Shown here: one piece after another, positions 16,540-23,785 of the stretch | Numbering within the stretch: the first letter of the stretch is position 1 | How the letters are laid out: every line of letters starts with the position of its first letter | Assembly: GCA_964630305.1 (NCBI GenBank) | Contig: CAZVTR010000029.1 | Coordinates: forward strand, 1 to 33,460 | Length of the DNA stretch: 33,460 nucleotides | Direction: 5' to 3' | Source of the DNA: JAKPPT01 sp964630305 | GTDB lineage: Bacteria; Spirochaetota; Spirochaetia; Treponematales; UBA12059 | The notes under the pieces: model-generated | The model's database searches: none | Told to the model about the DNA's origin: nothing | What the model saw: the letters and a program-made list of their open reading frames with translations, nothing else | Position numbers and translations under genes: made by a program

Positions 16540-16577
16540 AAAAGGCTGCCTGGTGCGGCAGCCTTTTCCTCCTTTTT
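16540..16577. terminator. bidirectional terminator between U32 gene and gdhA
   Basis: AAAAGGCTGCC (16540-16550) pairs with GGCAGCCTTTT (16557-16567) around a 6-nt loop, with a T-rich tail on the right and an A-run on the left for the convergent gdhA transcript. Confidence 0.85.
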
Positions 16578-16609
16578 TGTAGTTCTATAACACTATCAAA
16601 TAATTTCTA

Positions 16610-17956
16610 TTAGACTAAACCTTGAGCAATCATAGCATCAGCTACTTTTTTGAAGCCTGCAATGTTAGCTCCGACAACATAGTTGCCTTCAAAGCCATAT
16701 TCTTTTGCAGTTTCAACACAGGTTTTATGAATGTTTACCATGATTTCATGGAGCCGCTTGTCGACTTCTTCTGCAGTCCATGCAAGTCTCATGGAGTTCT
16801 GGCTCATTTCAAGACCTGATGTTGCTACACCGCCAGCATTAGCTGCTTTTCCTGGTGCAAATGGAATTTTCTTGTCAATGAAGAGTTTCCATGCTTCTGG
16901 TGTACAGCCCATATTGGAGACTTCGACAACAACTTTAACGCCGTTTGCAACGAGTGTTTGCGCATCGTCGCCGGAAAGTTCGTTCTGGATAGCACAGGGC
17001 ATAGCAATATCGACCTTCTGTTCCCAGGGGCGCTTGCCGGCAAAGAACTGAGCTTTGGGGAATTTTTTAACATAGTTTTCAACTTTGTTGCGGTCGATAA
17101 TGAGCATTTCTTCGAGATACTTCCATTTTTCTGGTGTGCCGATGCCATCTGGATCATACACATAGCCGTCTGGACCAGATATGGTAACAACTTTAGCTCC
17201 AAGCTGAGATGCTTTAATACAAACACCCCATGCTACATTGCCAAAACCGGATACTGCAACAGTTTTACCCTTGAGGCTGTCGCCTTTGAGAGCAAGCATT
17301 TCCTGTGCAAAGTAGGTAGCACCAAATCCGGTTGCTTCCGGCCGGATGAGTGATCCACCGAATGTGAGTCCTTTACCGGTTAATACGCCGGTAAACTCAT
17401 TCTGAAGCCGTTTGTACTGGCCAAAGAGATAACCAACTTCACGGCCGCCAACACCGATATCGCCTGCGGGAACATCGGTATCAGGACCGATGTGGCGGAA
17501 GAGTTCTGTCATAAAGCTCTGGCAGAAGCGCATGATTTCATTATCGCTCTTTCCGTTTGGATCAAAGTCCGAACCGCCTTTTCCGCCGCCCATAGGCAGA
17601 CCGGTAAGGCTGTTTTTGAATATCTGCTCAAAGCCAAGGAATTTGAGTGTTGAGAGTGTTACTTTTGGATGGAAGCGAAGTCCTCCCTTATAGGGGCCGA
17701 TTGCGCTGTTAAACTGGACACGGTATCCTCTGTTTACGCGATATTCGCCCTTGTCATCAATCCAGGGAACGCGGAACATAACAACTCGTTCTGGCTCAAC
17801 AATGCGCTCAAGAATGCGCTGAGCTTTGTATTTTGGATCACGTTCAATGAGTGGTGCAATGGATTCCAAAACTTCTTCTGCAGCTTGCAGGAATTCGGTC
17901 TCCCATGGAGCCCGTGCCTTAAGTCCATCAAGAACTTCCTGAATATAGGCGTTCAT
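16610..17956 (-). CDS. gdhA: NADP-type glutamate dehydrogenase
   Basis: This encodes 448 residues, the length of hexameric bacterial GDH. It interconverts 2-oxoglutarate plus ammonia and glutamate in the cytoplasm. Substrate residues are in place: K90 in GPYKGGLRF, K114 in the FKNSLTGLPMGGGKGG block, catalytic K126, and D166 in DVPAGDIGVGGREVGY. The Rossmann core is VSGFGNVAWG. The hexameric class I layout usually goes with NADP(H), but coenzyme choice is not certain from sequence alone. The start is fixed by an ideal AAGGAGG 4 bp upstream of ATG, and a promoter with a 17-bp spacer lies upstream. It is divergent from the rpsP operon. Confidence 0.96.
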   Translation of the reverse strand: MNAYIQEVLDGLKARAPWETEFLQAAEEVLESIAPLIERDPKYKAQRILERIVEPERVVMFRVPWIDDKGEYRVNRGYRVQFNSAIGPYKGGLRFHPKVTLSTLKFLGFEQIFKNSLTGLPMGGGKGGSDFDPNGKSDNEIMRFCQSFMTELFRHIGPDTDVPAGDIGVGGREVGYLFGQYKRLQNEFTGVLTGKGLTFGGSLIRPEATGFGATYFAQEMLALKGDSLKGKTVAVSGFGNVAWGVCIKASQLGAKVVTISGPDGYVYDPDGIGTPEKWKYLEEMLIIDRNKVENYVKKFPKAQFFAGKRPWEQKVDIAMPCAIQNELSGDDAQTLVANGVKVVVEVSNMGCTPEAWKLFIDKKIPFAPGKAANAGGVATSGLEMSQNSMRLAWTAEEVDKRLHEIMVNIHKTCVETAKEYGFEGNYVVGANIAGFKKVADAMIAQGLV

Positions 17957-18017
17957 AATGCCTCCTTACTAAAGTTTTTCTATAGTACCAACTGGATGCT
18001 TCATGCATCTTGACTGT

Positions 18018-18046
18018 ATTCTAAACTGGAAACAAAAGTTACGCAA
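18018..18046 (-). promoter_or_regulatory. promoter of gdhA
   Basis: On the minus strand, TTGCGT (18046-18041) and TAGAAT (18023-18018) are 17 bp apart. The predicted leader is about 50 nt and carries a consensus Shine-Dalgarno. Confidence 0.6.
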
Positions 18047-18161
18047 GTGGTGTTTTTTAATTATTGAATAACATGTTTTAATAAATGAAACAAATAGGTG
18101 TGTGTCCAAACAACAGCAAGAAGAAAGTAAGCAGGTAACTATGTACCGCAGTGCAAGTACA

Positions 18162-18190
18162 TTGACCAAGGTTCAATTTTACGGTATAAA
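18162..18190 (+). promoter_or_regulatory. promoter of the rpsP operon
   Basis: TTGACC (18162-18167) and TATAAA (18185-18190) are separated by exactly 17 bp, a near-consensus pair. The leader would be about 55 nt, ending in AGGAGG. A TGTAC-N10-GTACA dyad (18142-18161) directly abuts the -35. Confidence 0.8.
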
Positions 18191-18253
18191 GACACACTAC
18201 ATGTACTCATTGTTTAAGCGTAGCTGTAGCTATATTTTTCCAGGAGGATTGAT

Positions 18254-18505
18254 GTGAGCGTAAAAATCAGGCTCAAGAAATTTGGAACAAAAAAACGACC
18301 ATACTATCGCGTAGTAGTGCTTGACAGCAGACAGCCTCGTGAAGGCCGCACACTTGACGAATTAGGGTATTACCATCCAATAGAAGCTGAAGATAAACAG
18401 GTTCAGCTCAATGCAGAAAAGGTAAAAACCTGGTTGTCCCGTGGTGCTGAACCTACCGATACTGTTAAATCACTGTTTAAACGCTGTCATATCACCATTG
18501 CATAA
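18254..18505 (+). CDS. rpsP: 30S ribosomal protein S16
   Basis: This encodes 83 residues with the classic S16 opening (VKIRLKKFGTKKRPYYRVVV, then DSRQPREGR and LGYYHP). It is a structural protein of the small subunit body. The start is GTG, because the overlapping ATG at 18252 runs into a stop at once; AGGAGG lies 6 bp upstream. It leads the rpsP-khpA-rimM-trmD-rplS order widely conserved in bacteria. Confidence 0.97.
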   Translation: MSVKIRLKKFGTKKRPYYRVVVLDSRQPREGRTLDELGYYHPIEAEDKQVQLNAEKVKTWLSRGAEPTDTVKSLFKRCHITIA

Positions 18506-18553
18506 TGGATGATACAGAAGTTGGTTGTACAAAATTATTGGTAAGGATTAAAA

Positions 18554-18787
18554 ATGGAACGTGATCTGGTAGAATTTATTGCAAAATCTCTGGTTGATGA
18601 CCCTCATGCTGTTTCTGTTAATATGGTAGAAACAGATCAGGGAGCAGTTATCGAACTTAAAGTAGCTCCGGGAGATGTTGGCAAAGTAATTGGTAAACAG
18701 GGCAGGATTGCAAAAGCAATACGGGTTCTCTTATCTGCAACAGCAGCACGAACAAAAAAAGACATTCGTTTACAGATTCTTGACTAA
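18554..18787 (+). CDS. khpA: KH-domain RNA-binding protein KhpA
   Basis: This encodes 77 residues forming a single KH fold. The nucleic-acid-binding GxxG loop is GKQG in VGKVIGKQGRIAKAIR, and the N-terminus (FIAKSLVDDPHAVSV) matches the KhpA/YlqC family. Its members bind RNA, often as a KhpA-KhpB dimer, and affect cell envelope and ribosome biology. The position between rpsP and rimM is the conserved one. AAGGA precedes the ATG. Confidence 0.93.
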   Translation: MERDLVEFIAKSLVDDPHAVSVNMVETDQGAVIELKVAPGDVGKVIGKQGRIAKAIRVLLSATAARTKKDIRLQILD

Positions 18788-18790
18788 ATA

Positions 18791-19288
18791 ATGAAAGAAT
18801 TAGCCATTGGAAAAGTGGTTAAGGTATTCGGCCTTGACGGTCGGGTTAAGATCGAATCATTTTCAGGTGAGTTTGATCATTTTTTAACGCTTTCTTCTGT
18901 AACGCTGCGTTTGGGATCACAGACCAAATCTGCTGAACTGGAAACGTGCGAGTTTCATGCAGGCAGCTTAATTGTACGGTTTAAAAACTGCACTACCGTA
19001 GAAGAGGCTCAAAACTATGTTGGATGGGAACTCTGGGTCGAGCGCAGTAAGGCATCTCCATTAAAAACAAATGAGTATTACTATGGAGATTTAACCGGAT
19101 GCAGTGTTATGATTGGCTCAGATTGCGCAGGTACGGTGACAGGTGTGCTTGAAACGGCAGGGGGACACCTCCTTGAAGTGCAATGCGGTCAGGCTACAAA
19201 ATTAGTGCCGTTTAGAAATGAATTTATCGGTACTGTCGATATACAGGAAAAGAAAATCGAGCTTTTAGCTCCGTGGATACTTGAGTGA
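18791..19288 (+). CDS. rimM: ribosome maturation factor RimM
   Basis: This encodes 165 residues. The N-terminal beta-barrel (IGKVVKVFGLDGRVKIESF) binds S19 during 30S head maturation, and the C-terminal PRC-barrel begins with NEYYYGDLTGCSV and ends ELLAPWILE. The start lies 3 bp after the khpA stop without its own clear ribosome binding site, so it is probably translated by coupling. The stop overlaps the GTG start of trmD. Confidence 0.93.
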   Translation: MKELAIGKVVKVFGLDGRVKIESFSGEFDHFLTLSSVTLRLGSQTKSAELETCEFHAGSLIVRFKNCTTVEEAQNYVGWELWVERSKASPLKTNEYYYGDLTGCSVMIGSDCAGTVTGVLETAGGHLLEVQCGQATKLVPFRNEFIGTVDIQEKKIELLAPWILE

Positions 19289-20019
19289 AACTGGATATAC
19301 TGACGCTTTTTCCTGAAATACTCAAAGGATTCTTTGAAAGCTCGATTATGGCTCGTGCTGTAAAGCGTGGCTATATTGAATACTCGCTCGTACAGATACG
19401 AGATTTTGCCAACAATAAGCATAATAAATGCGACGATGAAATCTTTGGTGGCGGAGCAGGCATGTTAATGCAGCCTGGACCGCTCGAACGCGCCATACAG
19501 TCTATAAAAACCGCGGAGAGCCGTATTGTTTACATGACACCCGGCGGCAGGCTTTTTAATCAGCGCTATGCAGAAGCATTAAGCAAAGAGCAGCATTTGA
19601 TTGTGCTCTGCGGGCACTATGAAGGCATCGATCAGCGTATCATCGATACATATGTTGATGATGAGATTTCTATTGGTGATTATATTCTCACATCGGGTGA
19701 GACAGCAGCGCTTGTGTTTATAGATTCGGTGTTTCGCTTGATTCCAGGGGTAATAACTCGAGAATCACTTGAGGAAGAAAGTTTTTCGGATGGTCTTCTG
19801 GAGTATCCCCAGTATACAAGACCTGCAAAGTATGATACTATGCCGGTGCCTCCGATTTTGCTATCGGGGCATCATGCAAAAATTCAGGCATGGAGATATA
19901 AAAAACGGCTGGAAAAGACACTGTTATACCGGCCAGAGCTTTTGCAAAAGCTCGATCCGCAGGTTTTGCGGTTAATTACGGAAATTTTACAGCAGGGGGT
20001 AAGTGATGAACCTGATTGA
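19285..20019 (+). CDS. trmD: tRNA (guanine-37-N1)-methyltransferase TrmD
   Basis: This encodes 244 residues. It methylates G37 of tRNAs reading CNN codons, which guards against frameshifts, using a SPOUT trefoil-knot SAM site. Visible are LTLFPEILKGF, the GGGAGMLMQPGPL loop, knot motifs LCGHYEGIDQRI and EISIGDYILTSGE, and the catalytic Asp region SFSDGLLEYPQYTRP. The start is GTG in a GTGA overlap with the rimM stop. Its 3' end overlaps rplS. Confidence 0.96.
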   Translation: MKLDILTLFPEILKGFFESSIMARAVKRGYIEYSLVQIRDFANNKHNKCDDEIFGGGAGMLMQPGPLERAIQSIKTAESRIVYMTPGGRLFNQRYAEALSKEQHLIVLCGHYEGIDQRIIDTYVDDEISIGDYILTSGETAALVFIDSVFRLIPGVITRESLEEESFSDGLLEYPQYTRPAKYDTMPVPPILLSGHHAKIQAWRYKKRLEKTLLYRPELLQKLDPQVLRLITEILQQGVSDEPD

Positions 20020-20374
20020 CAAAATACAGAATGCACAGATAAAGACACTTCCGGATTTTAAGGTTGGCGATACAATCAAAGTGAACTTTAAAATTGTTGA
20101 AGGCAAAACAGAACGCATTCAGGCCTATGAAGGGCTCGTAATAGCTATTAAGAATAGCGGTATTGGTAAAACATTTACAGTGCGGAAGAATTCATATGGT
20201 GTCGGCGTAGAGCGCGTATTTCCCTACAGCTCTCCGCGTATTGACAGCGTCGAAATTGTTCGATACGGCAAGGTTAGAAGAAGCAAGCTGTACTACATTC
20301 GCGATACAATAGGAAAGAAAGCACGCATTAAAGAGCTCATCGGCGGCAGAAAACCGATGAAATCTGCTGAATAA
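20006..20374 (+). CDS. rplS: 50S ribosomal protein L19
   Basis: This encodes 122 residues from the ATG at 20006. A GTG one codon earlier is possible but sits closer to the GGGGGT ribosome binding site. The L19 core is plain: FKVGDTIKVNFKIVEGKTERIQAYEG, FTVRKNSYGVGVERVFPYSSPRI, then KLYYIRD. L19 lies at the subunit interface. The start overlaps trmD by 14 bp, so the two are coupled. Confidence 0.96.
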   Translation: MNLIDKIQNAQIKTLPDFKVGDTIKVNFKIVEGKTERIQAYEGLVIAIKNSGIGKTFTVRKNSYGVGVERVFPYSSPRIDSVEIVRYGKVRRSKLYYIRDTIGKKARIKELIGGRKPMKSAE

Positions 20375-20392
20375 CATACCGATTACTATAAT

Positions 20393-21418
20393 GTGGCATT
20401 AAAGCCAGTTAATTTTCAGAATATTTTTTCGCATAAGACATCAGCTGATAAAAAATCAGCTGATGTTGCTTTACATACAGAATCAAATGCTAGCATAAAA
20501 AACGCAAGTCTACAAAAAATTGGTATTCATGAGTTATTCAATAAGAGTACATCCACTTCCCTTGATGGGAAAAACCTGAGTTTTTCACGTGATGCGATCG
20601 CTCTGCCAGGTCTCCAGCAAAGAATAGTGAACATGCTGCATGCCTTTTCGATTCAGCCCTCACCGCTTGCGCAACAAGCTGTTTTGCTTGCTATTTCTGA
20701 AGGCTTAAGACTGTCCCCTTCGCTCATAAGGAGAATAATGCATGTTTTAGAAACTGAACCTCACCGCGATGCACTGACTTTAATTCGCGCTCTCGACGAA
20801 GAAGATACCGATATTTTTTTTAAAGCCATAGAGCTCCTTACAAAAATTAGATCATCTAATGAGCAGGCTTATCAGCATGGACAGAATAATCAAAGACAGC
20901 ATGATGAGGGACAGGATGAGGGATATAATGAGGGACAGTCCCCATCCGCAAACCATACAACAATTGCAGAGTCTGAAGAAAAACATGCAATTGTGAGTCA
21001 ATTTAAAGCGCTCTTTAACGAGTTTTTGGGATTAATTGAGCACGGAAAGAAGCGCGAAGAACACACGAGTACTGACGCATCAAAAGCAAATAGTGACTAT
21101 GGTTCCAATTTTACATGGATACATATACCCTTTTCCTTTATTGAAGGTTCTCTGAATTTGACCGGCTATCTCCGCATGGTATATAATTACTATACAAAAA
21201 AAATTGAACGCATAGTTTTAGAGTGCGTCGATGAACAGGCTGAGCGGCTTGCTGTTATAGAGGCAGGAAAAGCGCTGTTCTGGAGCAGCAATAAAAAAGA
21301 ATGTATTTCTGCAGAACAGCAAGGGCTCACATGTGTTTTGCAAAAAGAGGCTATTCAGGCTTGTGCCTTGTGTGGTATCAATACCGGTATAGGTGCTGAC
21401 AATGAAAAAAAGCAGTAA
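20393..21418 (+). CDS. hypothetical protein, probable FliK/YlqG-like
   Basis: This encodes 341 residues from a GTG at 20393; the overlapping ATG at 20391 meets a stop within four codons. The ribosome binding site is poor. The N-terminal 60 residues are Ser/Lys/Asn-rich and probably disordered, residues 75-160 are helical, and a Gln/Asp/Glu/Gly linker (about 163-185) holds three tandem four-residue units. The C-terminal part, beginning WIHIPFSFIEGSLNLTGYLRMVYN, resembles the core strand pattern of FliK hook-length-control C-domains. In Bacillus the same trmD/rplS neighbourhood holds ylqG, next to the FlhB-like ylqH. The next gene here is that FlhB-like protein, which supports the assignment. 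Similarity is weak and function is inferred from position. Confidence 0.65.
   Translation: MALKPVNFQNIFSHKTSADKKSADVALHTESNASIKNASLQKIGIHELFNKSTSTSLDGKNLSFSRDAIALPGLQQRIVNMLHAFSIQPSPLAQQAVLLAISEGLRLSPSLIRRIMHVLETEPHRDALTLIRALDEEDTDIFFKAIELLTKIRSSNEQAYQHGQNNQRQHDEGQDEGYNEGQSPSANHTTIAESEEKHAIVSQFKALFNEFLGLIEHGKKREEHTSTDASKANSDYGSNFTWIHIPFSFIEGSLNLTGYLRMVYNYYTKKIERIVLECVDEQAERLAVIEAGKALFWSSNKKECISAEQQGLTCVLQKEAIQACALCGINTGIGADNEKKQ
20903..20938 (+). repeat. three in-frame 12-bp tandem units
   Basis: GATGAGGGACAG, GATGAGGGATAT and AATGAGGGACAG follow one another, encoding DEGQ-DEGY-NEGQ in the linker of the FliK-like protein. The unit length is a multiple of three, so copy-number change would not break the frame. 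Confidence 0.85.
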
Positions 21419-21653
21419 AGCAGCAGCATTACGGTATACGAGAGCGCTGCCGGCTCCTGTAATTGTGGCACGGGGTTCAGGCTGGACAGCAGATGCTATT
21501 ATTAAAAAAGCTAAGGAGCATGATGTTCCAATAATAGAAAATTCGCTTCTTGCTGAGCAATTTGCATATATGGATGTGGGCACATTTGTGCCTGAAGAGT
21601 ATTGGGAATTGCTTGCAGAAATTCTTGTTGCAATAAGGAAAGTGTGGATATGA
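21402..21653 (+). CDS. stand-alone FlhB C-terminal-domain protein (FhlB/YlqH-like)
   Basis: This encodes 83 residues from the ATG at 21402, with AGGTG upstream; a GTG three codons earlier is possible. The sequence from residue 8 to the end matches the part of FlhB that follows its NPTH autocleavage site: RYTRALPAPVIVARGSGWTADAIIKKAKEHDVPIIEN, then LAEQFAYMDVGTFVPEEYWE. The FlhB membrane domain and the NPTH motif are absent. In full-length FlhB this cytoplasmic piece helps switch the flagellar exporter from rod/hook to filament substrates. Lone copies like this are known in other bacteria. It overlaps the FliK-like gene upstream by 17 bp and ends in an ATGA overlap with the HD-GYP gene. Confidence 0.85.
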   Translation: MKKSSKAAALRYTRALPAPVIVARGSGWTADAIIKKAKEHDVPIIENSLLAEQFAYMDVGTFVPEEYWELLAEILVAIRKVWI

Positions 21654-22774
21654 AAAAACGGTATGCTGTAGCAGATTTAGTTGAAGGGTACTATTTTACA
21701 AGTGATGCGTATCTGGACAGTGAGAATATTTTTGTTCCAGAGGGTGTTCCTATTCGTGCGCGTGACATAGAAAATCTCAAGCGCTGGGATATTACTCATG
21801 TTTATTCGGAGGGAACACTCACTGCACCAAAAGCCGAAGCTCCTCTCGATGCAACTGATGAACAAAACAAAAAACTTTTTCAGGATGCCGATGCCTATAC
21901 GGCATATAAAAAGAGCATTATGGAGTTTTCCTTGTTTCTGGCTTCTCTGCAGGAAAAGCCCGAAAAACATGCGGTTGATGAACTCTCCGAAAAAATTTTG
22001 ACGCTTGCGCAAACGCAGGAAATAGCGCTTGTTTCTGCAATTATTTCTGCCAATATTGAACTTGATCAAAATGCACGGAGCGCTGTCAATACGGCAATTT
22101 TTTCGTTTCTGATTGGTAAGGTGATGGCTTTGCCTAATTACCGGCTCAAAACACTCATCACAGGAGCGCTTTTGCATGATATCGGCATGCAAAAGATACC
22201 TGAAGCAATTGTTACTAAAAATGGAAATTTGACCCCGGCTGAACTGCAGCAGATTAAAACGCATCCGTTGCTTTCGTATCAGCTTGTAACACGGACACTG
22301 GGGTATCCCGATGAAGTTGGCATCATCGTGCTCCAGCACCATGAACGATGGGACGGAGAAGGATACCCTCGAAAACTAAAAGGCACAGAAATTGATATTC
22401 TGGCACGGATTGTATCTGTTGCCGATGCTTTTGAAGCGATGATCAGTGAGAAACCCTATCGAAATTCCATGATTGGATACCAGGCAATGAAACACCTCAT
22501 GTCGGATAATGGGCGGAGGTTTGATCCTGATGTACTCAAAGCATTTTTGCAGAGTATGGGCGTGTATCCTGTGGGTTCACTGGTGCTTCTCAATAATTCT
22601 GCAATCGCGCGAGTAGTAGAAAATCATGCAGAAGCGCCGCTCCGGCCTAAACTGCGTTTGCTTGTCGATGCAACCGGTACCGTGTTCCAGGAACATGAAG
22701 GGGTAATGCTCGATTTACTTAAGGAAAAAGCGTTATTTATAGTACGAGCAATTAGTCCGCAGGAACTCAAATAG
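21650..22774 (+). CDS. HD-GYP domain protein, probable cyclic-di-GMP phosphodiesterase
   Basis: This encodes 374 residues from the ATG at 21650, with AAGGAAAG upstream and overlap with the preceding stop. An extension to 21602 reads inside the FlhB-like gene and was rejected. The HD-GYP domain (about 155-300) holds LLHDIGM with H176-D177, KTHPLLSYQL, the signature HHERWDGEGYP at 230-240, and ILARIVSVADAFEAMIS. All metal ligands I can check are present, so hydrolysis of c-di-GMP is likely. The N-terminal 100 residues (ADLVEGYYFTSDAYLDSENIFVPEGVPIRARDIENLKRW) match the N-domain often found with such enzymes. The C-terminal 60 residues form a small beta domain. Cotranscription with FliK-like and FlhB-like genes suggests a link to motility control. 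Confidence 0.9.
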   Translation: MKKRYAVADLVEGYYFTSDAYLDSENIFVPEGVPIRARDIENLKRWDITHVYSEGTLTAPKAEAPLDATDEQNKKLFQDADAYTAYKKSIMEFSLFLASLQEKPEKHAVDELSEKILTLAQTQEIALVSAIISANIELDQNARSAVNTAIFSFLIGKVMALPNYRLKTLITGALLHDIGMQKIPEAIVTKNGNLTPAELQQIKTHPLLSYQLVTRTLGYPDEVGIIVLQHHERWDGEGYPRKLKGTEIDILARIVSVADAFEAMISEKPYRNSMIGYQAMKHLMSDNGRRFDPDVLKAFLQSMGVYPVGSLVLLNNSAIARVVENHAEAPLRPKLRLLVDATGTVFQEHEGVMLDLLKEKALFIVRAISPQELK

Positions 22775-22777
22775 CGT

Positions 22778-23128
22778 ATGTCCACTGTGGATACGGGCAA
22801 ACGCGCCGAAAAGCGCGCAGTGGAATTTCTTGTCAACTCAAATTTTACTATACTTGCGGTCAATTTTAGGTGTTTGTATGGTGAAATTGATATCATTGCA
22901 CTTCATGAAACTCGTCTCCATTTTATCGAAGTAAAAACCATTACCGGTGCGGGAAAAGAGAGCCTTGCTGCAACTGTCAATAAACAAAAGCAAAAAAGAA
23001 TTTCAGAAAGCGCTCAATTTTTTATGCAACTGCATCGAGAATATAATAACTGTCAAGCACAGTTTGATGTTGTTACCGTCGCGGATACGATTGAGCTGAT
23101 TGAGCAAGCTTTTCTGGAGTACTCATGA
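22778..23128 (+). CDS. yraN: UPF0102 family protein YraN
   Basis: This encodes 116 residues. It is a small endonuclease-fold protein with a PD-(D/E)xK-like arrangement: E36 and D38 in YGEIDIIA, then E51 and K53 in FIEVKT. The N-terminal KRAEKRAVEFLVNSNFTILAVNFR is typical. The biological role of the family is unsettled; a nuclease role in DNA processing has been proposed. It starts 3 bp after the HD-GYP stop and ends in an ATGA overlap with a 58-residue frame. Confidence 0.9.
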   Translation: MSTVDTGKRAEKRAVEFLVNSNFTILAVNFRCLYGEIDIIALHETRLHFIEVKTITGAGKESLAATVNKQKQKRISESAQFFMQLHREYNNCQAQFDVVTVADTIELIEQAFLEYS

Positions 23129-23301
23129 GATTGACAAAAATGTCTATTCAGGCAAGTATAGATAAAGATATGCGTCTGGCTGAACTAAAGAAAAAAGTTG
23201 ATGACGCCACCTATATTGATGCAGCCATATTGCGTATAGCTCAAGTGTTGAGCTCTGAACTTTTAGATAATTATAACGAGGAACATAATGCCAAACTATA
23301 A
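23125..23301 (+). CDS. 58-residue protein resembling the C-terminal part of FlgM (anti-sigma-28)
   Basis: This is an open frame from ATG in an ATGA overlap with yraN to a TAA at 23299-23301. The peptide includes RLAELKKKVDDATYIDAAI followed by an amphipathic helix RIAQVLSSELLDNY. The ELKxK(I/V)xD..YID pattern and the following helix match the C-terminal half of spirochaetal FlgM proteins, the part that binds sigma-28. The usual disordered N-terminus with DSVSLS is missing, so it is shorter than FlgM. Coupling at both ends (it overlaps the next gene by 14 bp) and its place after FliK/FlhB-like and HD-GYP genes argue that it is real. The identity is inference. It could instead be an unrelated helical microprotein. 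Confidence 0.6.
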   Translation: MRLTKMSIQASIDKDMRLAELKKKVDDATYIDAAILRIAQVLSSELLDNYNEEHNAKL

Positions 23302-23692
23302 TCGGTGGAGACCGCAAAAAAATACCACTGATAAGCAAAATAAGACAAAAGAGCGTTTCCCTGATACCGATACCGCAGAGAGCAAGGTTCTCTTTGATGT
23401 ACCATCAGCAGTGTGCCCATACTGCAATCAGCCTATTTATGACATGTCTGCTGCTATTGAACACAGAGAAACGGGAGAGCCTGCGCATTTTGATTGTGTT
23501 ATCGATAGAATCTACAAAGTAGAAAATCTTGGTCCCAAGGAGCAAGTGCTCTATTTAGGGAGCGGGGTTTTTGCAATTGTTGAGTTTAGCGATCAAATTC
23601 GAAACCATTTTACTATTAAACGCCGTATTGAGTGGGAAACTTCCGATGAGCGAAAAGAATGGCGCTTGAAACTGCAAAAGCATATCTATTGA
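23288..23692 (+). CDS. conserved-looking Cys-rich protein, putative zinc-binding
   Basis: This encodes 134 residues. The first 35 residues are polar and basic with no signal peptide. A CPYCNQPIYDMSAAI motif (first Cys near residue 46), followed by HRETGEPAHFDC, gives a CxxC...HxxC-type site likely to bind one zinc. The remainder is a small alpha/beta domain (LYLGSGVFAIVEF) ending in charged helix. I believe similar short proteins occur beside yraN in treponemes, but I cannot verify this. It is the last gene of the rpsP-led run before a strong terminator. It starts within the FlgM-like frame; the ATG at 23288 has GAGGA upstream. Confidence 0.75.
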   Translation: MPNYNRWRPQKNTTDKQNKTKERFPDTDTAESKVLFDVPSAVCPYCNQPIYDMSAAIEHRETGEPAHFDCVIDRIYKVENLGPKEQVLYLGSGVFAIVEFSDQIRNHFTIKRRIEWETSDERKEWRLKLQKHIY

Positions 23693-23722
23693 GAAATTTG
23701 TACGGAGAAAATACAATTTAAT

Positions 23723-23760
23723 AAAAAACCCTGATGCGCAACATCAGGGCTTTTATTTTT
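23723..23760. terminator. bidirectional terminator between the Cys-rich gene and serS
   Basis: CCCTGATG (23729-23736) pairs perfectly with CATCAGGG (23742-23749) around a 5-nt loop, with an A-run to the left and a T-rich tail to the right. It serves both convergent transcripts. Confidence 0.85.
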
Positions 23761-23785
23761 TATACTGTAACTATGTTAGTACAAA

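Noticed and set aside
21677..22342. 221-codon minus-strand frame opposite the HD-GYP gene
   Set aside because: It is a shadow of a strongly coding region; its Cys/Arg/Phe-rich composition is typical of an antisense frame.
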